Shown: positions 52,968-62,581, numbered from the stretch's first letter. The stretch: 64,000 bases of DNA from Quadrisphaera sp. DSM 44207 (GCF_900101335.1 NZ_FNKA01000001.1:620001-684000); one strand, 5' to 3'. Numbers and translations are program-made. Notes: generated by a model not told the origin, from the letters alone.

Positions 52968-54275
52968 TCAGCCGATCCGGTCGAGGACCAGCGGCGGGCG
53001 CAGCGCCGTGCCCGGGCCCGGCGCCGGGCCCACCGTCACCTGCCCGGCCAGCGCCTCCAGCGCCCGCCCGACGCGCCCGGGGGTGTCGGTGTGCAGGGTG
53101 AGCAGCCGCTGCCCGGCGCGCACGGCGTCCCCGAGGCCGACGTGCAGCTCCACGCCGGCGCCCGCCTGCACGGCCTCCCCCTGCCGCGCCCGCCCGGCGC
53201 CGAGGCGCCAGGCCGCGACGCCGACGGCGTGGGCGTCCAGGCGGGTCACGACGCCGTCGACCTCGGCGCTCACGTCGTGCGCGTGCCGCGCGGCGGGCAG
53301 CGGCGCGTCGGGGTCGCCGCCCTGGGCCGCGATCATGCGCCGCCAGGCGTCCATGGCGGAGCCGTCGGCGAGGCGGTCGGCGGGGTCGACGCCGTCCCGG
53401 CCCGCGGCCGCGAGCATCTCCCGCGCCAGCGCGAGGGTGAGCTCGACGACGTCCGCGGGGCCGCCGCCGGCGAGCACCTCCACCGACTCGCGCACCTCCA
53501 GGGCGTTGCCGGCGGTGCGCCCGAGCGGGGTCGACATGTCGGTCAGCAGCGCCACCGTGCGCACGCCGGCGTCGGTGCCGAGGTCGACCATGGTCCGCGC
53601 CAGCTCGCGGGCGTCGTCCGCCGTCTTCATGAAGGCGCCCGAGCCGACCTTGACGTCGAGGACGAGCGCGCCGGTGCCCTCGGCGATCTTCTTGCTCATG
53701 ATCGAGCTGGCGATGAGCGGGATCGACTCCACGGTGCCGGTGACGTCGCGCAGCGCGTAGAGCTTCGCGTCGGCGGGCGCCAGGCCGGTGCCGGCGGCGC
53801 AGACCACGGCGCCGACGTCCTCGAGCTGGCGGAGCACCTCCTGCGTCGACAGCGAGGCTCGCCACCCCGGGACGGACTCGAGCTTGTCGAGCGTGCCGCC
53901 GGTGTGCCCCAGGCCGCGCCCCGACAGCTGCGGGACGGCGACCCCGCAGGCCGCGACGAGCGGCGCGAGCGGCAGGGTGGTCTTGTCCCCCACCCCGCCG
54001 GTGGAGTGCTTGTCGGCCGTGGGGCGCGAGAGGGAGGAGAAGTCCAGCCGCTCTCCCGTGGCGATCATCGCCGCCGTCCAGCGGGCGACCTCCCGGCGCG
54101 TCATGCCGTTGAGCAGGACCGCCATCGCCAGCGCCGACATCTGCTCGTCGGCGACGTCCCCGCGGGTGTAGGCGTCGAGCACCCAGTCGATCTGGCCGTC
54201 GGACAGCTCCCCGCGGTCGCGCTTGGTGCGGATGACGTCGACGGCGTCGTGCGCGGCAGGCGGAGCGGGGGTCAT
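52968..54275 (-). CDS. deoA: Thymidine phosphorylase
   Basis: A 435-aa pyrimidine-nucleoside phosphorylase. KHSTGGVGDKTT is the phosphate loop, LSGRGLGHTGGTLDKLES the family signature, and IASSIMSKKIAEGTGALVLDVKVGSGAFMKT completes the active site. It releases (deoxy)ribose-1-phosphate, which the phosphomutase at 34.8 kb could use. TTGGAT ends 7 nt before ATG 54275, so it may have its own promoter although it lies downstream of cdd on the same strand. Confidence 0.95.
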   Translation of the reverse strand: MTPAPPAAHDAVDVIRTKRDRGELSDGQIDWVLDAYTRGDVADEQMSALAMAVLLNGMTRREVARWTAAMIATGERLDFSSLSRPTADKHSTGGVGDKTTLPLAPLVAACGVAVPQLSGRGLGHTGGTLDKLESVPGWRASLSTQEVLRQLEDVGAVVCAAGTGLAPADAKLYALRDVTGTVESIPLIASSIMSKKIAEGTGALVLDVKVGSGAFMKTADDARELARTMVDLGTDAGVRTVALLTDMSTPLGRTAGNALEVRESVEVLAGGGPADVVELTLALAREMLAAAGRDGVDPADRLADGSAMDAWRRMIAAQGGDPDAPLPAARHAHDVSAEVDGVVTRLDAHAVGVAAWRLGAGRARQGEAVQAGAGVELHVGLGDAVRAGQRLLTLHTDTPGRVGRALEALAGQVTVGPAPGPGTALRPPLVLDRIG

Positions 54276-54317
54276 GGTCGTGATCCAAGCACCCGCTCCC
54301 CGCGGCCCGTGCGCCGC

Positions 54318-54389
54318 GCTTCGCGGGCGGAGCGCGGCGCAGGGACGTCGTCCAGGTGCCCTTCGCGGGCGGAGTGCGGCGCGAGGGAC
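54318..54389. repeat. Imperfect 30-bp direct repeat between cdd and deoA
   Basis: Two copies built on CTTCGCGGGCGGAG(C/T)GCGGCGC, at about 54318-54346 and 54360-54389, fill most of the 131-nt gap upstream of the deoA start. Confidence 0.65.
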
Positions 54390-54406
54390 CTCAGGAGCCG
54401 GGGCGG

Positions 54407-54826
54407 TCAGCGCTGCCGCAGGTCGCCCGGGCCGAACGCGTCCGGGAGCAGCTGGTCGAGCGCGCGCACCCCCGAGGTCGTCTCGAGCAGCAGCTCCGGC
54501 CCGCCGTGCTCGAGCAGCAGCTGCCGGCAGCGCCCGCAGGGGGAGACGGGCTCGCCGTCCCCGCCCACCACGCAGACGGCGACCAGGCGCCCTCCGCCGG
54601 TGGCCGCCAGGGAGCTGACGAGCCCGCACTCGGCGCACAGCGTCACCCCGTAGCTGGCGTTCTCCACGTTGCACCCGACGACGACGCGCCCGTCGTCCAC
54701 GAACCCGGCGGCGCCCACGGGGAAGCGCGAGTAGGGCGCGTAGGCGCGGCGCACCACGGCGCGCGCGGCCTCGCGCAGCTCGTCCCAGTCCACCTCGCGC
54801 GCGCCCCCACCAGCTGCGGCGGCCAC
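54407..54826 (-). CDS. cdd: Cytidine deaminase
   Basis: A 139-aa zinc deaminase converting (deoxy)cytidine to (deoxy)uridine. CNVENASYGVTLCAECG carries the first zinc Cys and catalytic Glu, and PCGRCRQLL the other two Cys. APYSRFPVGAAGF is the N-terminal substrate loop. It starts 2 nt after the second permease gene, so nucleoside import and deamination are in one operon. Confidence 0.95.
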   Translation of the reverse strand: MAAAAGGGAREVDWDELREAARAVVRRAYAPYSRFPVGAAGFVDDGRVVVGCNVENASYGVTLCAECGLVSSLAATGGGRLVAVCVVGGDGEPVSPCGRCRQLLLEHGGPELLLETTSGVRALDQLLPDAFGPGDLRQR

Positions 54827-54828
54827 GC

Positions 54829-56124
54829 TCAGCCCTTCCCGTACGGGACGCCGTCCGCGGCCGGCGCCCGCACCCGCCCGACCAGGCCGGCGACCGCGAG
54901 GATCGTCGCCAGGTACGGCAGCATCAGCATCAGCTGGCCGGGCACCGGGAAGTCGATCGTGGACAGCGTCTGCTGCAGGCTGTACGCGAACCCGAACAGC
55001 AGCGCGGCGCCCAGCGCCCCCAGCGGCTTCCACCGGCCGAAGATCATCGCGGCGATGGCGATGAACCCCTGGCCCGCCGTCATCTCCTCCCCGAACGCCC
55101 CCACCCGGCCCAGGGTGAAGAACGCCCCGCCCAGGCCGGCGACCGCGCCGCCGAGCAGCACGTTGCGCCACCGCACGGCGAGCACGCGCACGCCGAGGGT
55201 GTCGGCGGCCCTGGGGTGCTCGCCCACCGCGCGCACGCGCAGGCCCCACCGGGTGCGGAAGAGCGCGACGTGGACGACGGCGACCACGGCGTACATGAGG
55301 TAGACGACGATCGACTGGTCGAAGAGAACGGGCCCGAGCACCGGGACCTGCGACAGCAGCGGCACCGGCAGCGAGGCCAGGACGGGCGGGGTGTTGAAGG
55401 TGTCCGCCTCGGGCGCGAGCAGCTGCCCGTAGAGGAAGCTCGTGAACCCGATGACGAGGACGTTGAGGACGACGCCCACGATCGTCTGGTCGACGAGGTA
55501 GCGCAGCGAGAACAGCCCGAGCAGCGCGCCGACCACCAGGCCGGCCAGCGGCGCGGCGAGCAGGCCGGCGTAGGCGCTGTCCGTCAGGCTCGCGACGACG
55601 GCGGAGGCGAAGGCACCGGCGAGCAGCTGCCCCTCGATCGCGATGTTGATCACGCCGGCGCGCTCGCAGAGGACGCCGGCCAGAGCGCCGAAGACCAGCG
55701 GGACGGCGAGCAGCAGCGTGCCGCGCAGCAGCCCGGTGAAGGGGATGCTGCGCCCGGCCACGGCCCAGCACAGGAACGCCAGCACCCACGCGACCCCGAA
55801 GAGGGCCGTCGCCCAGGCCGGCGTGCGCCGCCCGGCGCGGGCGAGCACGGCCGACCACGCCGCCACCGCGGCGCACAGCAGCGCCAGCACCACCGCGGCG
55901 GCGCGGCTGGGCACGGCGACCGGCGGCAGCTGCACCGCCTCGGAGCCCAGCGCGAGCGCGAACGTGCTGCGCAGGCCGCCCGCTGGCAGCAGCCCGAAGC
56001 CCACCAGGGCTGCGAGGGCGAGGACGCCGAGGACGACCGGCTGCTTCCAGCTGCGCCGCGCGGTCGCGGGGCCGGGGGTCGCGGTGGCCGCGCGCTCGGG
56101 CGCCAGGGTCGACGGCGTGCTCAC
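54829..56124 (-). CDS. Nucleoside-type ABC transporter permease (NupQ/YufQ-like)
   Basis: A 431-aa permease of the BPD/branched-chain type with about ten predicted helices. GVLCERAGVINIAIEGQLLAGAF is the family hallmark (INxxxEG), and FAYSLQQTL with the VPGQLMLMLPYLATILAVAG ending is typical of the second permease in BMP-type systems. It pairs with the permease encoded just upstream (4-nt GTGA overlap). Confidence 0.92.
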   Translation of the reverse strand: MSTPSTLAPERAATATPGPATARRSWKQPVVLGVLALAALVGFGLLPAGGLRSTFALALGSEAVQLPPVAVPSRAAAVVLALLCAAVAAWSAVLARAGRRTPAWATALFGVAWVLAFLCWAVAGRSIPFTGLLRGTLLLAVPLVFGALAGVLCERAGVINIAIEGQLLAGAFASAVVASLTDSAYAGLLAAPLAGLVVGALLGLFSLRYLVDQTIVGVVLNVLVIGFTSFLYGQLLAPEADTFNTPPVLASLPVPLLSQVPVLGPVLFDQSIVVYLMYAVVAVVHVALFRTRWGLRVRAVGEHPRAADTLGVRVLAVRWRNVLLGGAVAGLGGAFFTLGRVGAFGEEMTAGQGFIAIAAMIFGRWKPLGALGAALLFGFAYSLQQTLSTIDFPVPGQLMLMLPYLATILAVAGLVGRVRAPAADGVPYGKG

Positions 56125-57401
56125 CGGGCACCTCCGGCCAGGGCCGGCTCAGCGGCGCGGCGGCGTCGGCGCGGCAGCCGAGGGCGCAGCGCCCGCACCA
56201 GGGCGGGGGCGGCGACGAAGAGCACGATGAGGGACTGCAGCACCACCACGAGGTCCAGGCTCGTGCCGGTGCGCGCCTGCATCGTCAGGCCCCCGGCGCG
56301 CAGGGCGCCGAAGAGCAGCCCGGCGGCCACCGCGCCCACCGGGCTGGAGCGGCCGAGCAGGGCGACCGTGATGGCGTCGAACCCCAGACCGCTGGAGACC
56401 CCGCCGGCGAGGAACCGCTCGGTGCCGAGCACCTGGGCGACGCCCGCGAGGCCCGCCAGGCCGCCGCACACGAGCATCACGCCGGTGTAGGAGCGCTCCA
56501 CCGAGATCCCCGCCGTGCGGGCGGCGTGCGGGTTCTGCCCGACGGCGCGGAAGCGGAACCCGACCGTGCTGCGGGTGAGCAGCCACCACACGAACACCGC
56601 CGCCGCGAGCGAGAGCAGGATCCCCGCGTGCAGGCGGTGGGCGTCGCCGAACAGCCGCGGCAGCACCGCCGTCTCGAGGATCGGCGGGCTGATCGGGTCG
56701 TTGCGGCCCTCGCGCCGGAACGCGGACGTCGTCAGCAGGTAGGCGACGAGGAAGCGCGCCACGTAGTTGAGCATGATCGCGACGATGACCTCGTGGGCGC
56801 CGGTGGTGGCCTTGAGCACGCCGACGACCCCGCCCCACAGCGCGCCGCCGACGACGCCGGCCACCACGGCGAGCAGCAGGTGCAGCCCGGCGGGCAGGTC
56901 CAGGGCGAAGCCGACGTACGCCGCGAAGATCGCCGCCAGGATGATCTGGCCCTCGACGCCGATGTTGAACAGGCCGGTGCGGAACGCCAGCGCGACCGCC
57001 AGCCCGCCGGCGACCAGCGGCGTCGCCCACACCAGAGTCTCGGTCAGCGGGCGCAGCGCACCGGAGGGCGAGTCCGCCCCGAGGTCGAGCACCGACCCGG
57101 CGAACAGCGCGGCGTAGGCCTCGCTCACCGCCGTCCAGGCCGCGGCGAGCGTGTCCTGGGGGCGGGCGAAGAAGTAGCCGGAGGCCTCCTGGACCTCCTC
57201 CGTGGACACCACGATCAGCACGGCGCCCACGAGCAGGGCGAGCAGGACCGCCGCGACGGTGTTTCCCGCGGTGCCCAGCCGGGAGGGGGCCGGCCAGGCG
57301 CCCGCGCCGCGCGCCTCCGGGTGCAGGACCGGACCGCCGCTGCTGCCCGGCTCCCCCCCGCTGGCGACGGCGGCGGTCGGGGTCTCGTCCGGCTGGCTCA
57401 C
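56121..57401 (-). CDS. Nucleoside-type ABC transporter permease (NupP/YufP-like)
   Basis: A 426-aa permease. LAFRTGLFNIGVEGQIILAAIFAAYVG carries the conserved FNIGVEGQ, and VGQNPHAARTAGISVERSY, GLGFDAITVALLGRSSPVG are the cytoplasmic coupling segments. About 45 cytoplasmic N-terminal residues precede the first helix. Overlaps the ATPase gene by 4 nt upstream and the second permease by 4 nt downstream. Confidence 0.92.
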   Translation of the reverse strand: MSQPDETPTAAVASGGEPGSSGGPVLHPEARGAGAWPAPSRLGTAGNTVAAVLLALLVGAVLIVVSTEEVQEASGYFFARPQDTLAAAWTAVSEAYAALFAGSVLDLGADSPSGALRPLTETLVWATPLVAGGLAVALAFRTGLFNIGVEGQIILAAIFAAYVGFALDLPAGLHLLLAVVAGVVGGALWGGVVGVLKATTGAHEVIVAIMLNYVARFLVAYLLTTSAFRREGRNDPISPPILETAVLPRLFGDAHRLHAGILLSLAAAVFVWWLLTRSTVGFRFRAVGQNPHAARTAGISVERSYTGVMLVCGGLAGLAGVAQVLGTERFLAGGVSSGLGFDAITVALLGRSSPVGAVAAGLLFGALRAGGLTMQARTGTSLDLVVVLQSLIVLFVAAPALVRALRPRLPRRRRRAAEPALAGGAR

Positions 57402-58954
57402 GGGCTGTCCTCGGCGGGGGAGGCGGAGGAGGCGCCGGCCGTGCGCGCGGCCTCCTCGTGCGGGACGCCGGCCATCATCAGCCCCAGGACGTCGCGGGGG
57501 GTGTCCGCGGGCACGACGCCCACGACGCGGCCGCGGTAGACCACGGCGATCCGGTCGGCGAGGGCGACCACCTCGTCCAGCTCCGTCGAGGAGATGATCA
57601 CCGGGGTGCCGGAGTCGCGCTCGGCGACGATCCGCCGGTGCACGAACTCGATCGAGCCGACGTCCAGGCCGCGGGTGGGCTGGGAGGCGATGAACAGCTG
57701 CAGCGGCCGGGCCAGCTCGCGGGCGAGGACGACCTTCTGCTGGTTGCCGCCGGACAGCGAGCCGGCGGGGGTGTCGACGCTGGGGGTGCGGACGTCGAAC
57801 TCGCGCACCTTCTCCTGCGCGAAGGCGCGCACGACGCGGGTGCGCAGCGAGAGCCCCTGCGCGTAGGGCGGGGAGCCGTGCAGGTCGAGCACCATGTTCT
57901 CGGCCACGGAGAAGGTGCCGACCAGGCCGTCGACGGTGCGGTCCTCCGGCACGAACCCGACCCCGGCGTCGAGGACCTGGCGCGGCGTGCGCCCGAGCAG
58001 CTCGACGCCGCCGAGGCGGATCGAGCCGCTCGCGCCCGGCTGCAGCCCGAGGATCGCCTCGGTCAGCTCGGTCTGCCCGTTGCCCTGCACCCCGGCGAGC
58101 GCCAGCACCTCGCCGCGGCGCACCTGCAGGTCCAGCCCGTCGACGACGCGGTGGCCGCGCTCGTCGACGACGACGAGGTCCTCGACGACGAAGGTCGCCT
58201 CCCCCGGCGCCGCCGGGGCCTTCTCGACGGTGAGGGTCACCTCGCGGCCGACCATGAGGGAGGCCAGCTCGCTCTCCGCGGCGTCGGGCGCGGCGGTGCC
58301 CACGACCCGCCCGCGGCGGATCACGGTGATGCGGTCGGCGACCGCCCGCACCTCGCGCAGCTTGTGCGTGATGAAGACCACCGACGTCCCGGCCGCGCGC
58401 AGCTGCTGCATGATCTCAATGAGCTCGTCGGTCTCCTGCGGCGTCAGGACGGCGGTGGGCTCGTCGAGGATCAGCACCCGCGCGTCCCGCACCAGCGCCT
58501 TGATGATCTCCACGCGCTGCTGGACGCCGACGGGCAGGTCCTCCACGAGGGCGTCGGGGTCGACGTCGAAGCCGTAGCGCTGCGAGACCTCCCGCACCCG
58601 CCGGCGGGCCTGCGCGAGGTCGAGCAGCCCGCCGCCGCGCACCGGCTCGGCGCCGAGGACGACGTTCTCCGCGACCGTGAAGACGGGCACGAGCATGAAG
58701 TGCTGGTGCACCATGCCGATGCCGGCGGCGAGGGCGTCGCCGGGGCCGGAGAAGCCGACCGGGCGCCCGTCGACGAGCACCTCGCCGGCGTCCGGGCGCA
58801 GCAGCCCGTACAGCACGTTCATCAGCGTGGACTTGCCGGCGCCGTTCTCCCCCAGCAGGCAGTGGATCTCGCCGGGGGCGACCACGAGGTCGATCGCGTC
58901 GTTGGCCACCAGCGACCCGAACCGCTTGGTGACCCCGCGCAGCTCCAGCTCCAC
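57398..58954 (-). CDS. Nucleoside-type ABC transporter ATPase (two cassettes)
   Basis: A 518-aa protein with two ABC cassettes. Cassette 1: Walker A GENGAGKST, Walker B VLILDEPTAV, with LPVGVQQRVEI in place of LSGGQ. Cassette 2: degenerate Walker A GVQGNGQTE, good signature LSGGNQQKVVLA and Walker B LFIASQPTRGLDV. This split of intact and weak motifs is normal for sugar/nucleoside-type fused ATPases. AGGAGG precedes GTG 58954; it follows the binding-protein gene after 41 nt. Confidence 0.94.
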   Translation of the reverse strand: MELELRGVTKRFGSLVANDAIDLVVAPGEIHCLLGENGAGKSTLMNVLYGLLRPDAGEVLVDGRPVGFSGPGDALAAGIGMVHQHFMLVPVFTVAENVVLGAEPVRGGGLLDLAQARRRVREVSQRYGFDVDPDALVEDLPVGVQQRVEIIKALVRDARVLILDEPTAVLTPQETDELIEIMQQLRAAGTSVVFITHKLREVRAVADRITVIRRGRVVGTAAPDAAESELASLMVGREVTLTVEKAPAAPGEATFVVEDLVVVDERGHRVVDGLDLQVRRGEVLALAGVQGNGQTELTEAILGLQPGASGSIRLGGVELLGRTPRQVLDAGVGFVPEDRTVDGLVGTFSVAENMVLDLHGSPPYAQGLSLRTRVVRAFAQEKVREFDVRTPSVDTPAGSLSGGNQQKVVLARELARPLQLFIASQPTRGLDVGSIEFVHRRIVAERDSGTPVIISSTELDEVVALADRIAVVYRGRVVGVVPADTPRDVLGLMMAGVPHEEAARTAGASSASPAEDSP

Positions 58955-58995
58955 GCCGCCTCCTCGTGCTCGTGCGCCCTGCGCCCGCGCGGGCG

Positions 58996-60093
58996 TCAGG
59001 AGGTCGGGGTCGACGGGGACTCGACGACGAGCTCGCCGCTGGCGATCCGCTCGCGCAGGGCGTCGATCTCGTCCTTGAGCTGCTGGGGCACGTCGTCCTC
59101 GAAGTCGTGGTAGGGCGCGAGGCCCACGCCGCCGTTCTCCAGGGTGCCGACGTACGGGTCGGCGGAGAACTCGCCCTCGACGGCCGCCGTGGTGACGTCG
59201 GTGACGGCCTGGTCGATCTCCTTGACGACGCTGGAGAGGAACAGCGGCGCGTACTGGGACGCCGACTCGTAGCCGTCGGTGTCGACCCAGATCACCCTCG
59301 TGCTCCCGTTCGCCTGCGCGGCCGCCGCGGCGCCCAGGCCGACGGGGCCGGCGACCGGCATCACGACGTCGGCGCCCTGCTGGATGAACTGCTCGGTCAG
59401 CGCCTGGCCGTTGGCCTGGTTCTCGAAGTCGCCGGTGAAGGAGCCGTCCTGGGCCGCCTTGTCCCACCCCAGCACCCGCACGTCCGCCCCGCGCGCCTGG
59501 TTGTAGGCGGCGACGCCGTCCGCGAAGCCGTCCATGAACACCGTCACGGTCGGGATGTTGACGCCGCCGAAGGTGGCGACCGTGCCGGTCCGGGTCGTGC
59601 CCGCGGCGAGGTAGCCGGCCAGGTAGGAGGCCTGGGCGGTGTCGAACAGCAGCGGCTTGACGTTCTCCAGCGGCGGCTCGGTCGTGGAGTCGACGAGGGC
59701 GAACTGCTGGTCGGGGTTCGCCTGGGCGGCCTCGGCGGTCGCGCCCGCGAGCAGGAAGCCCACGGTGACGGTGATGCCGCAGTCCTGGCTGGTGGTCTGC
59801 GCCAGGTTCGGCCCGTAGTCCGCCTCGGAGCTGGACTCCAGCAGCGTCACCTCGATGCCCGCGGACTCCTCGAGCGCCGTCAGGCCCTCGTACGCGGACT
59901 GGTTGAACGAGCGGTCGTCGGCGCCCCCGGCGTCGGTGACCATGCAGGCGGTGAAGTCCTCGGCCGCCGCGGCGGAGGTCTCGCCGCCGCCCGCGCCGGC
60001 GTCCGTGCCGGTGGCCTCCTCGGGGGCCTCCCCGCACGCGGCCGCCAGGGCCACCACACCGGCCAGGGCCGTCGCCCCGATGATCTTCTTCAC
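58996..60093 (-). CDS. BMP-family substrate-binding lipoprotein
   Basis: A 365-aa lipoprotein (signal peptide with ALAAACG lipobox) of the basic membrane protein/PnrA family, which binds purine or other nucleosides. CMVTDAGGADDRSFNQSAYEGL is the family opening, with Asp/Asn/Phe for ribose and base contacts; GFLLAGATAEAAQANPDQQF and GWDKAAQDGSFTGDFENQANGQAL follow. It delivers nucleosides to the permeases next in the operon. AGGAGG lies 7 nt before GTG 60093; that start overlaps the amidohydrolase stop by 4 nt. Confidence 0.93.
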   Translation of the reverse strand: MKKIIGATALAGVVALAAACGEAPEEATGTDAGAGGGETSAAAAEDFTACMVTDAGGADDRSFNQSAYEGLTALEESAGIEVTLLESSSEADYGPNLAQTTSQDCGITVTVGFLLAGATAEAAQANPDQQFALVDSTTEPPLENVKPLLFDTAQASYLAGYLAAGTTRTGTVATFGGVNIPTVTVFMDGFADGVAAYNQARGADVRVLGWDKAAQDGSFTGDFENQANGQALTEQFIQQGADVVMPVAGPVGLGAAAAAQANGSTRVIWVDTDGYESASQYAPLFLSSVVKEIDQAVTDVTTAAVEGEFSADPYVGTLENGGVGLAPYHDFEDDVPQQLKDEIDALRERIASGELVVESPSTPTS

Positions 60094-61445
60094 GTCGCGT
60101 CCTCCTGGTGCGGCTGCCGGGACCTCCGCGCCGCGTCGGGCTGGACTGTAGGACCGCCCGCCGGGGCGCGACGAGGCCCGGTGGGCGTTCGTTCCCGTTC
60201 TGTGATCGGGACGCCACCGGCTCGGCCCGCGGCGGTCACGGGCTGCGCCGGCTCGTGCAGGGCGGTCGTCGCCGTGGCCGCCAGCAGGCGCGCCCCGACG
60301 GCGATCGCCCGCTCGTCGGGCTCGAAGTCGCCGCGGTGCAGGTCGTGCGTGGGGCCGCCGGGGGTGCGGGTGCCCAGGCGCGCCATGGCGCCGGGCAGCC
60401 GCTCCAGGTACCAGGCGAAGTCCTCCCCGCCCAGGCTCTGGTCGGTGGGCACCGCCGCGCCCTCCCCCAGCTCGGTGGCGGCGGCGTGCTCGAGCAGGCC
60501 CGTGCTCACCGCGTCGTTGACCACCGGCGGCACCCCGCGCAGGAGCTCGACCTCGGCGCTGACCCCGTAGGGCTCGACCACGTCCTCGACCACCCGCGTG
60601 AACATCTCCCCCGCGGCGGCCCAGGCGTCGGCGCGCACGCAGCGCAGCGTGCCCTCGGCCACGCCCAGGCGCGGGATGGCGTTCGCGGCGCCGCCCGCGC
60701 TCACGCGCCCCCAGACCATGCTCACGCCCGCGCGGGGGTCCAGGCGGCGCGAGAGCACGGCCGGCACCTCGGTGACGACCTTGCCGAGCGCGAAGACGAG
60801 GTCGCCCGTCAGGTGGGGGCGGGAGGTGTGCCCGCCCGGGCCGCGCAGGCGCACCAGGACGCGGTCGAAGGCGGAGGTGATCGGCCCCACGCGCAGGCCG
60901 ACGCGCCCGACGTCGGTGTGCGGGTCGCAGTGGACGGCGAAGATCCGCTCCACGCCGTCCACGCCGCCCGCCGCGAGCACGTCGAGGGCCCCGCCCGGGG
61001 TGGCCTCCTCGGCGGGCTGGAAGACCAGGCGCACCCGCCCCGGCAGCCGCCCGGCCCGCGCCAGGTCGGCCAGCAGCACCCCGGCGCCGGCGACCACGGC
61101 GGTGTGCACGTCGTGCCCGCACGCGTGCGCGACGCCCTCGACCGTGGAGGCGAAGGGGCTGGAGGTCTCGTCCGCCAGCGGCAGCGCGTCGAGGTCGGCG
61201 CGCAGCGCGACCGCGCGCTCGCCCTCCCCGACGTCGCACACCAGCCCCGTGCCCGGCAGCAGCCGCGGGTGCAGGCCCGCCTCGCGCAGCAGCTGCGCCA
61301 CGACCGCCGTCGTGCGGTGCTCCACGTGCGCGGTCTCCGGGTGCGCGTGCACGTCGCGGCGCAGCGCCACCAGGCGCTCCAGGTGCGGGGCCAGCAGGGC
61401 GCCCAGGGACGGCGCGCCGGGGCCGGCGGCGGCGGGACCGGTCAC
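60090..61445 (-). CDS. M20-family amidohydrolase
   Basis: A 451-aa metal-dependent hydrolase of the M20D type (amino-acid/IAA-amide hydrolase relatives). RRDVHAHPE, ALRADLDALPLADET, HACGHDVHTAVVAGAGVLL (metal ligands) and FQPAEEATPGGA are clear, as is GGEDFAWYLERLPG near the end. The substrate is unknown. The conserved part stops near residue 400; an extra basic, Pro/Arg-rich tail of about 50 residues covers what would otherwise be the leader of the BMP gene. GTG 61445 overlaps the manC stop by 4 nt. Confidence 0.9.
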   Translation of the reverse strand: MTGPAAAGPGAPSLGALLAPHLERLVALRRDVHAHPETAHVEHRTTAVVAQLLREAGLHPRLLPGTGLVCDVGEGERAVALRADLDALPLADETSSPFASTVEGVAHACGHDVHTAVVAGAGVLLADLARAGRLPGRVRLVFQPAEEATPGGALDVLAAGGVDGVERIFAVHCDPHTDVGRVGLRVGPITSAFDRVLVRLRGPGGHTSRPHLTGDLVFALGKVVTEVPAVLSRRLDPRAGVSMVWGRVSAGGAANAIPRLGVAEGTLRCVRADAWAAAGEMFTRVVEDVVEPYGVSAEVELLRGVPPVVNDAVSTGLLEHAAATELGEGAAVPTDQSLGGEDFAWYLERLPGAMARLGTRTPGGPTHDLHRGDFEPDERAIAVGARLLAATATTALHEPAQPVTAAGRAGGVPITERERTPTGPRRAPAGGPTVQPDAARRSRQPHQEDAT

Positions 61446-62581
61446 AGCAGGTCCGTCCGGCCGGCGGCGCGCCACGCCTCGACCTCGCCCTTGACGAGCT
61501 GGGCGTGCTCGCGCGTGGTCACCAGCAGGGCGTCGGGGGTGTCGACGACGACGGCGCCCGGCACGCCGACGACGGAGACCGCCCGGCCCGAGGCCGGCAC
61601 GACGACGCCCGCGCGCCCGTCCCCGCCGTCCCCGACCGCGGTGGCGCGCACCAGGGCGGGGTCTCCCAGCACGGCCGCGCCGCCCGGCCCGCCCGGCAGC
61701 AGGGAGGCCAGGGAGTCCCAGTCCCCCACGTCGTCCCAGCCGAAGGCGCCGGGCACGACGGCGACGCCGCCGGCGGCCGCGACCGGCTCGGCGACGGCGT
61801 GGTCGACGGCGATCCGCGTCAGGCGCGGCCAGGTGGCGTCGAGCACGGCCGCGCGCTGCGGGCCGTCCCAGGCGGCGGCGATCGCGCGCAGCCCGTCGTG
61901 CAGGGCGGGCAGCTGCCGCGCCAGGTGGCCCAGCAGCACGCCCGCGCGCGCCACGAACATCCCGGCGTTCCACCGGTGCCGCCCGCCGGCGAGGTAGGCG
62001 GCGGCGGTGGCGGCGTCCGGCTTCTCGACGAAGTCGGCGGCCCGGTGCGCCAGCGGCGCACCGTCCAGGCCCAGCGGCTCGCCGGTGCGCACGTACCCGA
62101 AGCCCGTGGCCGGCGACGTCGGCTCGATGCCGATGGTGACGACCCAGCCCGCCTCGGCGGCGACCACCGCCTGGCGCACGGCCTCGGCGAAGGCGGGCAG
62201 GTCGGCCGGGGCCACGACGTGGTCGGCGGCGAAGGAGCCGACCACGACGTCCTCGCCCTCCCGGCGCGCGAGCACGGCCGCGGCCAGGCCGATCGCGGCC
62301 ATCGAGTCGCGCGGGGACGGCTCGGCGAGCAGGGCGGAGGCCGCCAGGCCGGGCAGCTGCTCGCGCACCGCGCCGGCGTGCGCGGCGCCGGTGACGACGA
62401 GCACCCGCTCCGGGCCCGCCAGGGGCGCGAGGCGGTCCCACGTGGCCTGCAGCAGCGTGCGGCCCGTGCCCGTCAGGTCGTGCAGGAACTTCGGGCTGGA
62501 GGCCCGCGAGAGGGGCCACAGGCGGGTGCCGGCGCCGCCGGCCGGCACGACGGCCGCGAAGCCGGGCAGGGCGCTGGTCAC
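61442..62581 (-). CDS. manC: Mannose-1-phosphate guanylyltransferase
   Basis: A 379-aa nucleotidyltransferase making GDP-mannose from mannose-1-phosphate and GTP. VVPAGGAGTRLWPLSRASSPKFL is the pyrophosphorylase signature, FVEKPDAATAAAYL the sugar-binding Lys, and FGWDDVGDWDSLA the C-terminal catalytic stretch. It lacks a phosphomannose isomerase domain. CAGGAT (62590-62595, complement) ends 8 nt before GTG 62581. It starts the minus-strand chain that runs into the amidohydrolase and the BMP transporter. Confidence 0.93.
   Translation of the reverse strand: MTSALPGFAAVVPAGGAGTRLWPLSRASSPKFLHDLTGTGRTLLQATWDRLAPLAGPERVLVVTGAAHAGAVREQLPGLAASALLAEPSPRDSMAAIGLAAAVLARREGEDVVVGSFAADHVVAPADLPAFAEAVRQAVVAAEAGWVVTIGIEPTSPATGFGYVRTGEPLGLDGAPLAHRAADFVEKPDAATAAAYLAGGRHRWNAGMFVARAGVLLGHLARQLPALHDGLRAIAAAWDGPQRAAVLDATWPRLTRIAVDHAVAEPVAAAGGVAVVPGAFGWDDVGDWDSLASLLPGGPGGAAVLGDPALVRATAVGDGGDGRAGVVVPASGRAVSVVGVPGAVVVDTPDALLVTTREHAQLVKGEVEAWRAAGRTDLL

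Noticed and set aside
54318-54389. Phage or element attachment site
   Set aside because: The two imperfect copies are 42 nt apart with no integrase or tRNA nearby; simple direct repetition is enough.
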